Source of the DNA: Metallyticus violacea
Taxonomy: Eukaryota; Arthropoda; Insecta; Mantodea; Metallyticidae
DNA: 64,000 bases
Direction of reading: 5' to 3'
Assembly (NCBI GenBank): GCA_030762175.1
Contig: CM060834.1
Coordinates: 62,849,501-62,913,500, forward strand
Position 1 is the first letter of the stretch, and each line of letters starts with the position of its first letter. This document shows positions 35,933-45,997 of this stretch, piece by piece. The notes under the pieces are model-generated. The model saw only the letters and a list, made by a program, of their open reading frames with translations, was not told where the DNA came from and did no database searches. The translations under genes and the position numbers were made by a program.

Positions 35933-36069
35933 TTTGATAGCCTTAGAAAACCATAAAATGAAGAAAGATTCGCAAAAAGAAAACATTTATTTCGATGGTT
36001 GGAAACTTCATTAGAATCACTTTTTTTCCGTTCTTATTTGAGATAACTGGTTCTCTTTCCTTTTTCCAC
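35933..36069 (+). repeat. Half A of the monomer (137 bp sub-repeat)
   Basis: Half A begins with the 18-bp box shared with half B, then CCATAAAATGAAG, a TTCGCGAAAAG segment, ACATTTATTTCGATGG, the shared TTGGAAACTTCA box at offset about 67, a T-run followed by CCGTTCTTATTTGAG, the shared GATAACT box, and CTCTTTCATTTTTC. Common variants distinguish lineages: TTTCCATGG or TTTCAATGG for TTTCGATGG, GGAAGCTTC for GGAAACTTC, GATGGATGG for GATGGTTGG, TATATGAG for TATTTGAG, and an AATTTTTC insertion-like change (ACTGGAAATTTTTC). Half A lacks the A/T tract and the perfect GAAGTTT..AAACTTC dyad of half B. Confidence 0.88.
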
Positions 36070-36087
36070 TTTGATAGCCTTAGAAAT

Positions 36088-36098
36088 GCATATTATGC
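36088..36098. other. 11-bp dyad GCATATTATGC in half B
   Basis: Perfect 5-bp arms (GCATA / TATGC) around one T. It occurs in most half-B copies, about 18 bases into the half. The equivalent place in half A reads CCATAAAATGA and has no dyad. Derived versions include GCATATTCTGC (the CTGCGCAAAG lineage), GCATACTACGAGG (8,805; 10,455; 19,010; 44,315) and a 3-base shortened ACATATGCGG (near 23,970 and 55,028). Confidence 0.8.
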
Positions 36099-36116
36099 GG
36101 AAAGAATCTCGGAAAG

Positions 36117-36131
36117 AAAAAAATTTTTTTT
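36117..36131. other. Variable A-run/T-run tract (A7T8 here)
   Basis: Every full-length half B has a run of A followed by a run of T at this place, but the lengths differ widely between copies, for example A7T8 here, A9T5-like tracts near 24,830 and 51,770, and T-only runs of 10 or more near 830, 4,700 and 15,460. Some copies are interrupted (AAACAATTTTTTTT near 7,455; GAAAAGAAAACAATTTCG near 5,525). A-tract/T-tract DNA is rigid and can be curved and disfavours nucleosomes (established); whether it acts so here is inference. Length changes here are what shifts the frame of the spurious ORFs. Confidence 0.85.
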
Positions 36132-36132
36132 C

Positions 36133-36148
36133 GAAGTTTGGAAACTTC
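36133..36148. other. 16-bp dyad GAAGTTT-GG-AAACTTC in half B
   Basis: Perfect 7-bp inverted arms around a GG centre, one base after the C of TTTTCG. It is present in the large majority of half-B copies. Variants that lose the preceding C (TTTGAAG) extend the arms. In half A only the right part (TTGGAAACTTC) is kept, so the dyad is specific to half B. It could be a protein-binding site or a short cruciform-prone element; neither is shown by the sequence. Confidence 0.85.
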
Positions 36149-37305
36149 AAAAGAATCGCGTTTTGTTGCGTTTCAAATGGAGATAACTATTTCTCCTATT
36201 TTATTCTAGTTTGATAGCCATAGAAAACCATAAAATGAAGAAAGATTCGCGAAAAGAAAACATTTATTTCGATGGTTGGAAACTTCATTAGAATCACTTT
36301 TTTTCTGTTCTTATTTGAGATAACTGGTTCTCTTTCATTTTTCCAATTCGATAGCTTTGGAAAAGTTTATTATGCGGAAAGAATCTCCGAAAGAAAAAAA
36401 ATTTTTTCGAAGTTTGGAATCTTCACAAGAATCGCGTTTTGTAGCGTTTCAAATGGAGATAACTATTTCTCCTATTTTATTCTAGTTTGATAGCCTTAGA
36501 AAACCATAAAATGAAGAAAGATTCGCGAAAAGAAAAGACTTATTTCAGTTGTTGGAAACTTCATTAGAATCACTTTTTTTCCGTTCTTATATGAGATAAC
36601 TGGTTATCTTTCATTTTTCTTCTTTGATAGCCTTAGAAAAGCATATTATGCCGAAAGAATCTCGAAAAGAAAAAAAAATTTTTGCAGTTAGGAAACTTCA
36701 AAGGAATCGCATTTTGTTATGTTTCAAGTGGAGATAACTATTTCTCCTTCATTATTCTAGTTTGATAGCCTTAGTAATCCATAAAATTAGAAAGATTCGC
36801 GAAAAGAAAACATTTATCTCGATGGTTGGAAACATCATTATAATCACTTTTTTTCCGTTCTTATTTGAGATAACTGTTTCTCTTTCATTTTTCCACTTTG
36901 ATAGCATTAGAAAAGCATATTATGCGGAAAGAATCTCGAAAAGAAAAATTTTTTTTTTCGAAGTTTGGAAACTTCAAAGAATCGCGTTTTGTTGCGTTTC
37001 AAATGGAGATAACTATTTTTCCTTTATTATTCTAGTTTGATAGCCTTAGAAAACCATAAAATGAAGAATGATTTGCGAAAAGAAAACATTTATTTCCATG
37101 GTTGGAAACTTCATTAGAATCACTTTTTTTCCGTTCTTATATGAGATAACTGGTTATCTTTCATTTTTCTTCTTTGATGGCCTTAGAAAAGCATATTATG
37201 CTGAAATAATCTCGAAAAGAAAATTTTTTTTTTCGAAGTTTGGAAACTTCAAAAGAATCGCGTTTTGTTGCGTTTCAAATGGAGATAACTATTTCTCCTT
37301 CAATA

Positions 37306-40300
37306 TTCTAGTTTGATAGCCTTAGAAAACCATAAAATTAAGAAAGTATCGGGAAAAGAAAACATTTATTTCGATGGTTTGAAACTTCATTAGAATCACT
37401 TTTTTCCGTTCTTACGTGAGTTAACTGGTTATCTTTCATTTTTCTTCTTTGATAGCTTTAGAAAAACATATTATGCGGAAAGAATCTCGAAAGGAAAACA
37501 TTTTTTTTTTTTGAAGTTTGGAAACTTCATAAGAAACGCGTTTTGTGCGTTTCAAATAGAGATAACTATTTCTCCTTCATTATTCTAGTTTGATAGCCTT
37601 AGAAAACCATAAAATGAAGAAAGATTCGCGGAAAGAAAACATTTATTTCCATGGTTGGAAACTTCATTATAATCAATTTTTTTCCGTTCTTATTTGAGAT
37701 AACTGGTTCTCTTACATTTTTCTACTTTGATAGCTTTAGAAAAGCATATTCTGCGCAAAGAATCTCGAAAAGAAAAAACATTTTTTTTCGTAGTTCGGTA
37801 ACTTCAAAGGAATCCCGTTTTGTTGCGTTTCAAATGGAGATAACTATTTCTCCTTCATTATTCTAGTTTGATAGCCTTAGAAAACCATAAAATGAAGAAA
37901 GATTCGCGAAAAGAAAATCATTATTTCGATGGTTGGAAACTTCATTAGAATCATTTTTTTCCTTTCATATTTGAGATAACTGGTTCTCTTTCCTTTTTCC
38001 ACTTTGATAGCCTTAGAAAAACATATATGCTGAAATTATCTCCGAAAGAAAAAAATTTTTTTCGAAGTTTGGAATTTTCAAAAGAATAGCGTTTTGTTGC
38101 GTTTCAAATGGAGATAACTATTTCTCCTTCATTTTTCTAGTTTGATAGCCTTAGAAAACCATAAAATGAAGAAAGTTTCTCGAAAAGAAAACATTTATTT
38201 CGACGGTTGGAAACTTCATTAGAATCACTTTTTTTCCGTTCTTATTTGAGATAACTGGTTCTCTTTCATTTTTCTACTTTGATAGCCTTAGAAAAGCATA
38301 TTATGCGGAAAGATTCTCGATAAAAATTTTTTTTTTTCGAAGTTTGGTAACTTCAAAAGAATCGCGTTTTGTTGCGTTTAAATGGAGATAACTATTTCTC
38401 CTTCATTATTCTAGTTTGATAGCCTTAGAAAACCATAAAATGAAGAAAGATTCGCAAAAAGAAAAGATTTATTTCGATGGTTGGAAACTTCATTAAAATG
38501 ACTTTTTTTCCGTTCTTATTTGAGATAACTAGTTCTCTTTCCTTTTACCACTTTGAAAGCCTTAGAAAAGCATATTCTGCGCAAAGATTCTCGAAAAGAA
38601 AAAAAATTTTTTCGAAGTTTCGATACTTCAAAGGAATCCCGTTTGGTTTCGTTTCAAATGGAGATTACTATTTCTCCTTCATTATTCTAGTTTGATAGCC
38701 TTAGAAAACCATAAAATGAAGAAAGTTTCGCGAAATGAAAACATTTATTTCGATGGTGTGAAACTTCATTAGAATCACTTTTTTTTCCGTTCTTATTTGA
38801 GTTAACTGGTTCTCTTTCAATTTTCCACTTTGATAGCCTTAGAAAAGCATATTATGCTGAAAGAATCTCGAAGAGAAAAAAAAAATTTTTTCTAAGTTTG
38901 GAAAATTATAAAGAAATGCGTTTTGTTGAGTTTAATGGAGATAACTATTTCTCCTTCCTTATTCTAGTTTGATAGCCTTAGAAAACCATAAAATGAAGAA
39001 AGATTCGCAAAAAGAAACATTTATTTCGATGGTTGGAAACTTCATTAGAATCACTTTTTTTCCGTTCTTATTTGAGATAACTGTTTCTCTTTCATTTTTC
39101 CACTTTGATAGCCTTAGAAAAGCATATTATGCGGAAAGAATCTCGGAAAGAAAAAAATTTTTTTTCGAAGTTTGGAAACTTCAAAAGAATCGCGTTTTGT
39201 TGCGTTTCAAATGGAGATAACTATTTCTCCTATTTTATTCTAGTTTGGTATCCTTAGTAATCCATAAAATGAAGAAAGATTCGCGAAAATAAAGCATTTA
39301 TTTCGATGGTTGGAAACTTCATTAGAATCACATTTTTCCGTTCTTATTTGAGATAACTGGTTCTCTTTCATTATTCTACTTTGATAGCTTTAGAAAACCA
39401 GATTCTGCGCTAAGATTCTCGATAAGAAAAAATTTTTTTTCGAAGTTTGGTAACTTCAAAAGAATCGCGTTTTGTTGCGTATCAAATGGAGATAACTATT
39501 TCCCCTTTATTATTCTAGTTTGATAGCCTTAGAAACCATAAAATGAAGAAAGATTCGCGAAAAGAAAACATTTAAATCGATGGTTGGAAACTTCATTAGA
39601 ATCACTTTTTTCCGTTCTTATTTGAGATAACTGGTTCTCTTTCATTTTTCCTCTTTGATAGCTTTAGAAAAGCATATTATGCGGAAAGAATCTCGTAGAG
39701 AAAACTTTTTTTTTTTCCAAGTATGGAAAATTATAAAGAATCTCGATTTGTTGAGTTTGATGGAGATATCTATTTCTCCTTCATTATTCTAGTTTGATAG
39801 CCTTAGAAAACCATAAAATGAAGAAAGATTCGCAAAAACAAAACATTTATTTCGATGGTTGGAAACTTCATTAGAATGACTTTTTTTCCGTTCTTGTATG
39901 AGATAACTGTTTATCTTTCATTTTTCTTCTTTGATAGCTTTAGAAATGCATATTGTGCGGAAATAATCTCCAAAAGAAAAGTTATTTTTTCGAAGTTTGG
40001 AAACTTCAAATGAATCGCGTTTTGTTGCGTTTCAAATGGAGATAACTATTTCTTCTTCCTTATTCTAGTATGATAGCCTTAGAAAACCGTAAAATGAAGA
40101 AAGTATCGGGAAAAGAAAACATTTATTTCGATGGTTGGAAACTTCATTAGAATCACTTTTTTCCGTTCTTATATGAGTTAACTGGTTATCTTTCATTTTT
40201 CTTCTTTGATAGCCTTAGAAAAGCATATTATGCGGAAAGAATCTCGAAAGGAAAAAAATTTTTTTTTTGAAGTTTGGAAACTTCAAAAGAAACGCGTTTT

Positions 40301-42001
40301 GTTGCGTTTCAAATGGAGATAACTATTTCTCCTTCATTATTCTAGTTTGATAGCCTTAGAAAACCATAAAATGAAGAAAGATTCGCGGAAAGAAAACATT
40401 TATTTCCATAGTTGGAAACTTCATTATAATCACATTTTTCCGTTCTTATTTGAGATAACCGGTTCTCTTTCATTTTTCTACTTTGATAGCCTTAGAAAAG
40501 CATATTATGCCGAAAGATTCTCGAAAAAAAAATTTTTTTTCGATGTTTGGAAACTTCAAAGAATCGCGTTTTGTTGCGTTTCAAATGGAGATAACTATTT
40601 TTCCTTCATTATTCTAATTTGATAGCCTTAGAAAACCATAAAATGAAGAAAGATTCGCAAAAAGAAAACATTTATTTCGATGGTTGGAAACTTCATTAGA
40701 ATCACTTTTTTTCCGTTCTTATTTGAGATAACTGGTTCTCTTTCCTTTTTCCACTTTGATAGCCTTAGAAATGCATATTATGCGGAAAGAATCTCGGAAA
40801 GAAAAAAATTTTTTTTCGAAGTTTGGAAACTTCAAAAGAATCGCGTTTTGTTGCGTTTCAAATGGAGATAACTATTTCTCCTATTTTATTCTAGTTTGAT
40901 AGCCATAGAAAACCATAAAATGAAGAAAGATTCGCGAAAAGAAAACATTTATTTCGATGGTTGGAAACTTCATTAGAATCACTTTTTTTCTGTTCTTATT
41001 TGAGATAACTGGTTCTCTTATATTTTTCCAATTCGATAGCTTTGGAAAAGTTTATTATGCGGAAAGAATCTCCGAAAGAAAAAAAATTTTTTCGAAGTTT
41101 GGAATCTTCACAAGAATCGCGTTTTGTAGCGTTTCAAATGGAGATAACTATTTCTCCTATTTTATTCTAGTTTGATAGCCTTAGAAAACCATAAAATGAA
41201 GAAAGATTCGCGAAAAGAAAAGACTTATTTCAGTTGTTGGAAACTTCATTAGAATCACTTTTTTTCCGTTCTTATATGAGATAACTGGTTATCTTTCATT
41301 TTTCTTCTTTGATAGCCTTAGAAAAGCATATTATGCCGAAAGAATCTCGAAAAGAAAAAAAAATTTTTGCAGTTAGGAAACTTCAAAGGAATCGCATTTT
41401 GTTATGTTTCAAGTGGAGATAACTATTTCTCCTTCATTATTCTAGTTTGATAGCCTTAGTAATCCATAAAATTAGAAAGATTCGCGAAAAGAAAACATTT
41501 ATCTCGATGGTTGGAAACATCATTATAATCACTTTTTTTCCGTTCTTATTTGAGATAACTGTTTCTCTTTCATTTTTCCACTTTGATAGCATTAGAAAAG
41601 CATATTATGCGGAAAGAATCTCGAAAAGAAAAATTTTTTTTTTCGAAGTTTGGAAACTTCAAAGAATCGCGTTTTGTTGCGTTTCAAATGGAGATAACTA
41701 TTTTTCCTTTATTATTCTAGTTTGATAGCCTTAGAAAACCATAAAATGAAGAATGATTTGCGAAAAGAAAACATTTATTTCCATGGTTGGAAACTTCATT
41801 AGAATCACTTTTTTTCCGTTCTTATATGAGATAACTGGTTATCTTTCATTTTTCTTCTTTGATGGCCTTAGAAAAGCATATTATGCTGAAATAATCTCGA
41901 AAAGAAAATTTTTTTTTTCGAAGTTTGGAAACTTCAAAAGAATCGCGTTTTGTTGCGTTTCAAATGGAGATAACTATTTCTCCTTCAATATTCTAGTTTG
42001 A
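37306..42001. repeat. 17-monomer tandem duplication, copy 2 (~4.69 kb)
   Basis: Adjacent partner of 32,623-37,305. Differences seen: TATTCTGCGCAAAG (38,574) for TATTATGCGCAAAG (33,889), TCTAAG (38,891) for TCCAAG, GAAAATAAAGC (39,286) for GAAAAGAAAGC, GGTTGGAAAC (40,134) for GGTTTGAAAC, and CTCTTATATTT (41,017) for CTCTTTCATTT. So few changes over 4.7 kb suggest a very recent duplication or a collapsed/expanded assembly. It ends at CAATATTCTAGTTTGATAACC. Confidence 0.92.
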
Positions 42002-43130
42002 TAACCTTAGAAAACCATAAAATGAAGAAAGTTTCGCGAAAAGAAAACATTTATTTCAATGGTTGGATGCTTCATTAGAATCACTTTTTTCCGTTCTGAT
42101 ATGAGATAACTGGTTATCTTTCTATTTTCTTCTTTGATAGCGTAAGAAAAGCATATTATGCGGAAAGAATCTCGAAAAAAAAAAAATTTTTGTTGTAGTT
42201 TCGAAACTTATATAGAATCGCGTTTTGTTGAGTTTGATGGAGATAACTATTTCTCCTTCATTATTCTAGTTTGATAGCCTTAGAAAACCATAAAATGAAG
42301 AAAGATTCGCCAAAAGAAAACAGTTATTTCGATGGTTGGAAACTTCATTAGAATCACTTTTTTTCGGTTCTTATTTTAGATAACTGGTTCTCTTTCCTTT
42401 TTCCACTTGGATAGACTTAGAAAAGCATATTATGCGGAAAGAATCTCCGAAAGAAATCGCGTTTTGTTGAGTTTGATGGATATAACTATTTCTCCTTCAT
42501 TATTCTAGTTTGATATCCTTAGAAGACCATAAAATGAAGAAAGATTCGCAAAAAGAAAACAGTTATTTCGAAGGTTGGAAACTTCATTAGAATCACTTTT
42601 TTTCCGTTCTTCTTTGAGATAACTGGTTCTCTTTCATTTTTCTACTTTGATAGCTTTAGAAAAGCATATTATGCGGAAAGTATCTCGAAGAGAAAAAAAT
42701 TTTTTTTCCAAGTTTGGAAACTTCAAAAGAATCGCGTTTTTTTGCGTTTCAAATGGGGTAAACCATTTCTCCTTCATTATTCTAGTTTGATAGCCTTAGA
42801 AAACCATAAAATGAACAAAGATTTGCGAAAAGAAAATATTTATTTCCATTGTTGGAAACTTCATTAGAATGACTTTTTTTCCGTTCTTATTTGAGATAAC
42901 TGGTTGTCTTTCATTTTTCCACTTTGGTAGGCTTAGAAAAGCATATTATGCGCAAAGAATCTCGGAAAGAAATTTTTTTTTTTCGAATTTTGGAAACTTC
43001 AAAAGAATCGCGTTTTGTTGCGTTTCAAATGGAGATAACTATTTCTCCGTCTTTATTCTAGTTTGATAGCTTTAGAAACCCATAAACTGAAGAAATATTC
43101 GCGAAAAGAAAACATTTATTTCGATGGTTG
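41753..43130. repeat. Mosaic block, copy 1 (offset 4,377 then 4,655)
   Basis: Parallels 46,130-47,790. Marks: TGATTTGCG, GATGGCC, GGTTGGATGC, TTCTGATATGAG, TTTCTATTTTC, GTTGTAGTTTCG, CGCCAAAAG, TTTCGGTTC, TGGATAGAC, the 239-bp deleted monomer, AAGGTTGG, AAAATATTTATTTCC, TGGTTGTC and GGTAGGC. Copy 2 has one extra monomer (278 bp) near 47,100-47,400, which explains the change of offset. Confidence 0.8.
42270..42508. repeat. Deleted 239-bp monomer, copy 1
   Basis: The distance between half-A starts is 239 instead of ~277. In half B, CTCCGAAAGAAA runs straight into TCGCGTTTTG: about 38 bases are missing, which removes the A/T tract and the whole GAAGTTT..AAACTTC dyad. The breakpoints share short GAA/AAA repeats. 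Identical deletions at 46,648 and 62,861 in similar contexts show one origin followed by copying. Confidence 0.9.
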
Positions 43131-44280
43131 AAAACTTCATTAGAATCACTTTTTTTCCGTTCTTATATGAGATAACTGGAAATTTTTCATTTTTCTTCTT
43201 TGATAGCCTTAGAAAAGCATATTATGCGGAAAGAATCTGGAAAAGAAAATTTTTTTTTTCGAAGTTTGGAAATTTCAAAAGAATCGCGTTTTGTTGCGTT
43301 TCAAATGGAGATAACTATTTCTCCTTCATTATTTTATTTTGATAGCCTTAGAAAACCATAAAATGAAGAAAGTTTCGCCAAAAGGAAACATTTATTTCGA
43401 TGGATGGAAACTTCATTAGAATCACTTTTTATTCGTTCTTATTTGAGATAACTGGTTCTCTTTCATTTTTCTTCTTTGATAGCCTTATAAAAGCATATTA
43501 TGCGGAAAGAATCTCGAAAAGAAAAAAAATTTTTTCGAAGTTTGGAAACTTCAAAGCAATCGCAATTTGTTGCGTTTCAAATGGAGATAACTATTTCTCC
43601 TTCATTATTCTAGTTTGATAGCCTTAGAAAACCATAAAATTAAGAAAGATTCGCGAAAAAAAAAGACTTATATCAGTTGTTGGAAACTTCATTAGAATCA
43701 CTTTTTTTCCGTTCTTATATGAGATAACTGGTTATCTTTAATTTTTCTTCTTTGATAGCCTTAGAAAAGCATATTATGCCGAAAGAATCTCGAAAAGAAA
43801 AAATTTTTTTTGAAGTTAGGAAACTTCAAATAATCGCGTTTTTTTATGTTTCAAGTGGAGATAACTATTTCTCCTTCATTATTCTAGTTTGATAGCCTTA
43901 GTAATCCATAAAACGAAGAAAGATTCGCGAAAAGAACACATTTATTTCGATGGTTGGAAACATCATTATAATCACTTTTTTCCGTTCTTATTTGAGATAA
44001 CTGGTTCTCTTTCATTATTCTACTTTGATAGCTTTAGAAAAGCATATTCTGCGCAAAGATTCTCGATAAGAAAAAAAATTTTTTTCGAAGTTTGGTAACT
44101 ACAAAAGAATCGGGTTTTGTTGCGTATCAAATGGAGATAACTATTTCTCCTTCATTATTCTAGTTTGATAGCCTTAGAAAACCATAAAATGAAGAAAGCT
44201 TCGCGAAAAGAAAACATTTATTTCCATGGTTGTTAACTTCATTAGAATCACTTTTTTTCTGTTTTTATTTAAGATAATTA
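43131..44280. repeat. Patchwork of monomers from three block types
   Basis: 43,131-43,640 carries ACTGGAAATTTTTC and GATGGATGG monomers, like 21,401-21,900. 43,640-44,170 carries TTATATCAGTTG, TTTTATGTTTCAAG and GAACACATTTATTTCG monomers, like 36,510-36,850 and 30,450-30,960. 44,170-44,280 carries AAGCTTCGCG, TTTCCATGG and TCTGTTTTTATTTAAG, shared with 58,730 onward. All are satellite units. Confidence 0.7.
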
Positions 44281-45997
44281 ATTCTCTTTCATTTTTCTAC
44301 TTTGATAGCCTTAGAAAAGCATACTACGAGGAACGAATCTCGAAAAGAAACAATTTTTTTTTCGAAGTTTGAAAACTTCAAAAGAATCGCGTTTTGTTGC
44401 GTTTCAAATGGAGATAAATATTTCTCCTTCTATATTCTAGTTTGATAGTCTTAGAAATCCATAAATTGAAGAAAGATTCGCGAAAAGAAAACATTTATTT
44501 GGATAGTTAGAAACTTCATTAGAATCACTTTTTTTCCGTTCTTATTTGAGATAAGTGTTTCTCTTTCATTTTTCTACATCGATAGCCTTAGAAAAGCATA
44601 TTATGCGGAAAGAATCTCGAAAAGAAAAAAATTTTTTTTCGAAGTTTGGAAACTTCAAAAGAATCTAGTATTGTTGCGTTTCAAATGGAGATAACTATTT
44701 CTCCTTCATTATTCTAGTTTGATACCCTTAGAAAACCATAAAAAAAAGAAAGATTAGCAAAAAGAAAATATTTATTTCGACGTTTGTAAACTTCATTAGA
44801 TACACTTTTTTCCGTTCTTATTTGAGATAACTAATTGCCTTTCATTTTTCTACTTTGATAGCCTTAGAAAAGCATATTAAGCGGAAAGAATCTCGGAAAG
44901 AAAAAATTGTTTTTTCGAAGTTTGGAAACTTCAAAAGATTCGCGTTTTGTTGCGTTTAAATTGGAGATAACTATTTCTCCTTCATTATTCTAGTTTGATA
45001 GCCTTAGAAAACCATAAAATAAGGAAAGTTTCGCGAAAAGATAACATTTATTTCGATGGTTGGAAACTCCATTAGAATCACTCTTTTTGCGTTCTTATTT
45101 GAGATAACTGGTTCTGTTTCATTTTTCTTCTTTGATAGCCTTAGAAAAGCATATTATGCGGAAAGAATCTCGAAAGGAAAAAAAAATTTTTTCGAAATTT
45201 GGAAACTTCGAAAGAATCGCGTTTTGTTGCGTTTCAAATGGAGATAACTATTTCTCCTTCAATATTCTAGTTTGATAACCTTAGAAAACCATAAAATGAA
45301 GAAAGTTTCGCGAAAAGAAAACATTTATTTCAATGGTTGGAAGCTTCATTAGAATCACTTTTTTCCGTTCTTATATGAGATAACTGGTTATCTTTCTGTT
45401 TTCTTCTTTGATAGCGTAAGTAAAGCATATTATGCGGAAAGAATCTCGAAAAGAAAAAAAATTTTTGTTGTAGATTCGAAACTTATATAGAATCGCGTTT
45501 TGTTGAGTTTGATGGAGATAACTATTTCTCCTTCATTATTCTAGTTTGATAGCCTTAGAAGACCATAAAATGAAGAAAGATTAGCAAAAAGAAAACAGTT
45601 ATTTCGATGGTTGGAAACTTCATTAGAATCACTTTTTTTCCGTTCTTCTTTGAGATAACTGGTTCTCTTTCATTTTTCTACTTTGATAGCTTTAGAAAAG
45701 CATATTCTGCGCAAGGAATCTCGAAAAGAAAAAAAATTTTTTTCGTAGTTTGGTAACTTCAAAAGAATCGCGGTTTGTTGCGTTTCAAATGACGATACCT
45801 ATTTCTCCTTCATTATTATAGTTTGATCGCCTCAGAAAACCATAAATTCAAGAAAGGTTCGCGAAAAGAAAGCATTTATTTCCATGGTTGGAAACTTCAT
45901 TAGAATCACTTTTTTTCCGTTCTTATTTGAGATAACTGGTTCCCTTTCATTTCTCTACTTTGATAGCCTTATAAAAGCATATTATGCGGAAAGAATC
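44281..45997. repeat. Shortened copy of 18,965-20,970
   Basis: Follows 18,965 onward (AATTAATTCTC, CTACGAGG, CTACATCGATAGCC, AAAAAAAAGAAAG, AACTAATTGCC, TTAAGCGG) at offset about 25.31 kb. It then skips one monomer near 45,170 and continues at offset 25,035 (GGAAGCTTC, GTTGTAGATTCG, CTTCTTTGAG, GATCGCCTC). The right end, near 45,997 in the A/T tract, switches to the type at 41,630. Confidence 0.75.

Larger units (their letters stand above)
35933..36209 (+). repeat. Representative satellite monomer (277 bp)
   Basis: This copy is close to the majority sequence and is used as the reference unit. It runs from one TTTGATAGCC that precedes CCATAAAATG to the base before the next. It has two halves of 137 and 140 bp. 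A hand count of the majority sequence gives 44 G and 40 C in 277 bases (30% GC) and 10 CpG dinucleotides. The length suits a unit carrying two short half-repeats rather than the common plant or animal satellite length of 150-180 bp. The choice of phase (start at TTTGATAGCC) is mine and was made because both halves begin with it. Confidence 0.92.
36070..36209 (+). repeat. Half B of the monomer (140 bp sub-repeat)
   Basis: Half B begins with the same TTTGATAGCCTTAGAAA as half A, then the GCATATTATGC dyad, GGAAAGAATCTCG, a purine run leading into the A/T tract, the GAAGTTTGGAAACTTC dyad, AAAAGAATCGCGTTTTG, TTGCGTTTCAAATG, the shared GAGATAACT box, and TTTCTCCTTCATTATTCTAG. It aligns with half A along its whole length with the same order of boxes, so the 277-bp unit is best read as an ancestral dimer of a ~138-bp unit whose halves diverged and were then amplified together. 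Confidence 0.88.
32623..37305. repeat. 17-monomer tandem duplication, copy 1 (~4.68 kb)
   Basis: Repeated in tandem at 37,306-42,001, offset 4,683-4,685. Both copies share every rare mark in order: GTATCGGG, TTACGTGAG, AAAACATTTTTTTT with GTAGTTCGG, AAATCATTATTTC, CATATATGCTGAAATTATC, GATTCTCGATAAAAATT, TACCACTTTGAAAGCC, GATGGTGTG, CCAGATTCTGCGC, TTTAAATCGATGG, TTGTGCGGAAATAATC, CCGAAAGATTC, GGAAAAGTTTATTATGC, TTTGCAGTTAGG, ATTTATCTCGATGG and GATGGCC. Only a few single-base differences were noticed. Confidence 0.92.

Noticed and set aside
35993..36009. CENP-B box-like sequence at TTTCGATGGTTGGAAAC
   Set aside because: It has TTCG and GGAAAC in order, but the required A and CGGG positions of the motif nTTCGnnnnAnnCGGGn are not met. 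TTCGAAGTTTGG and TTCGCGAAAAG fail too.
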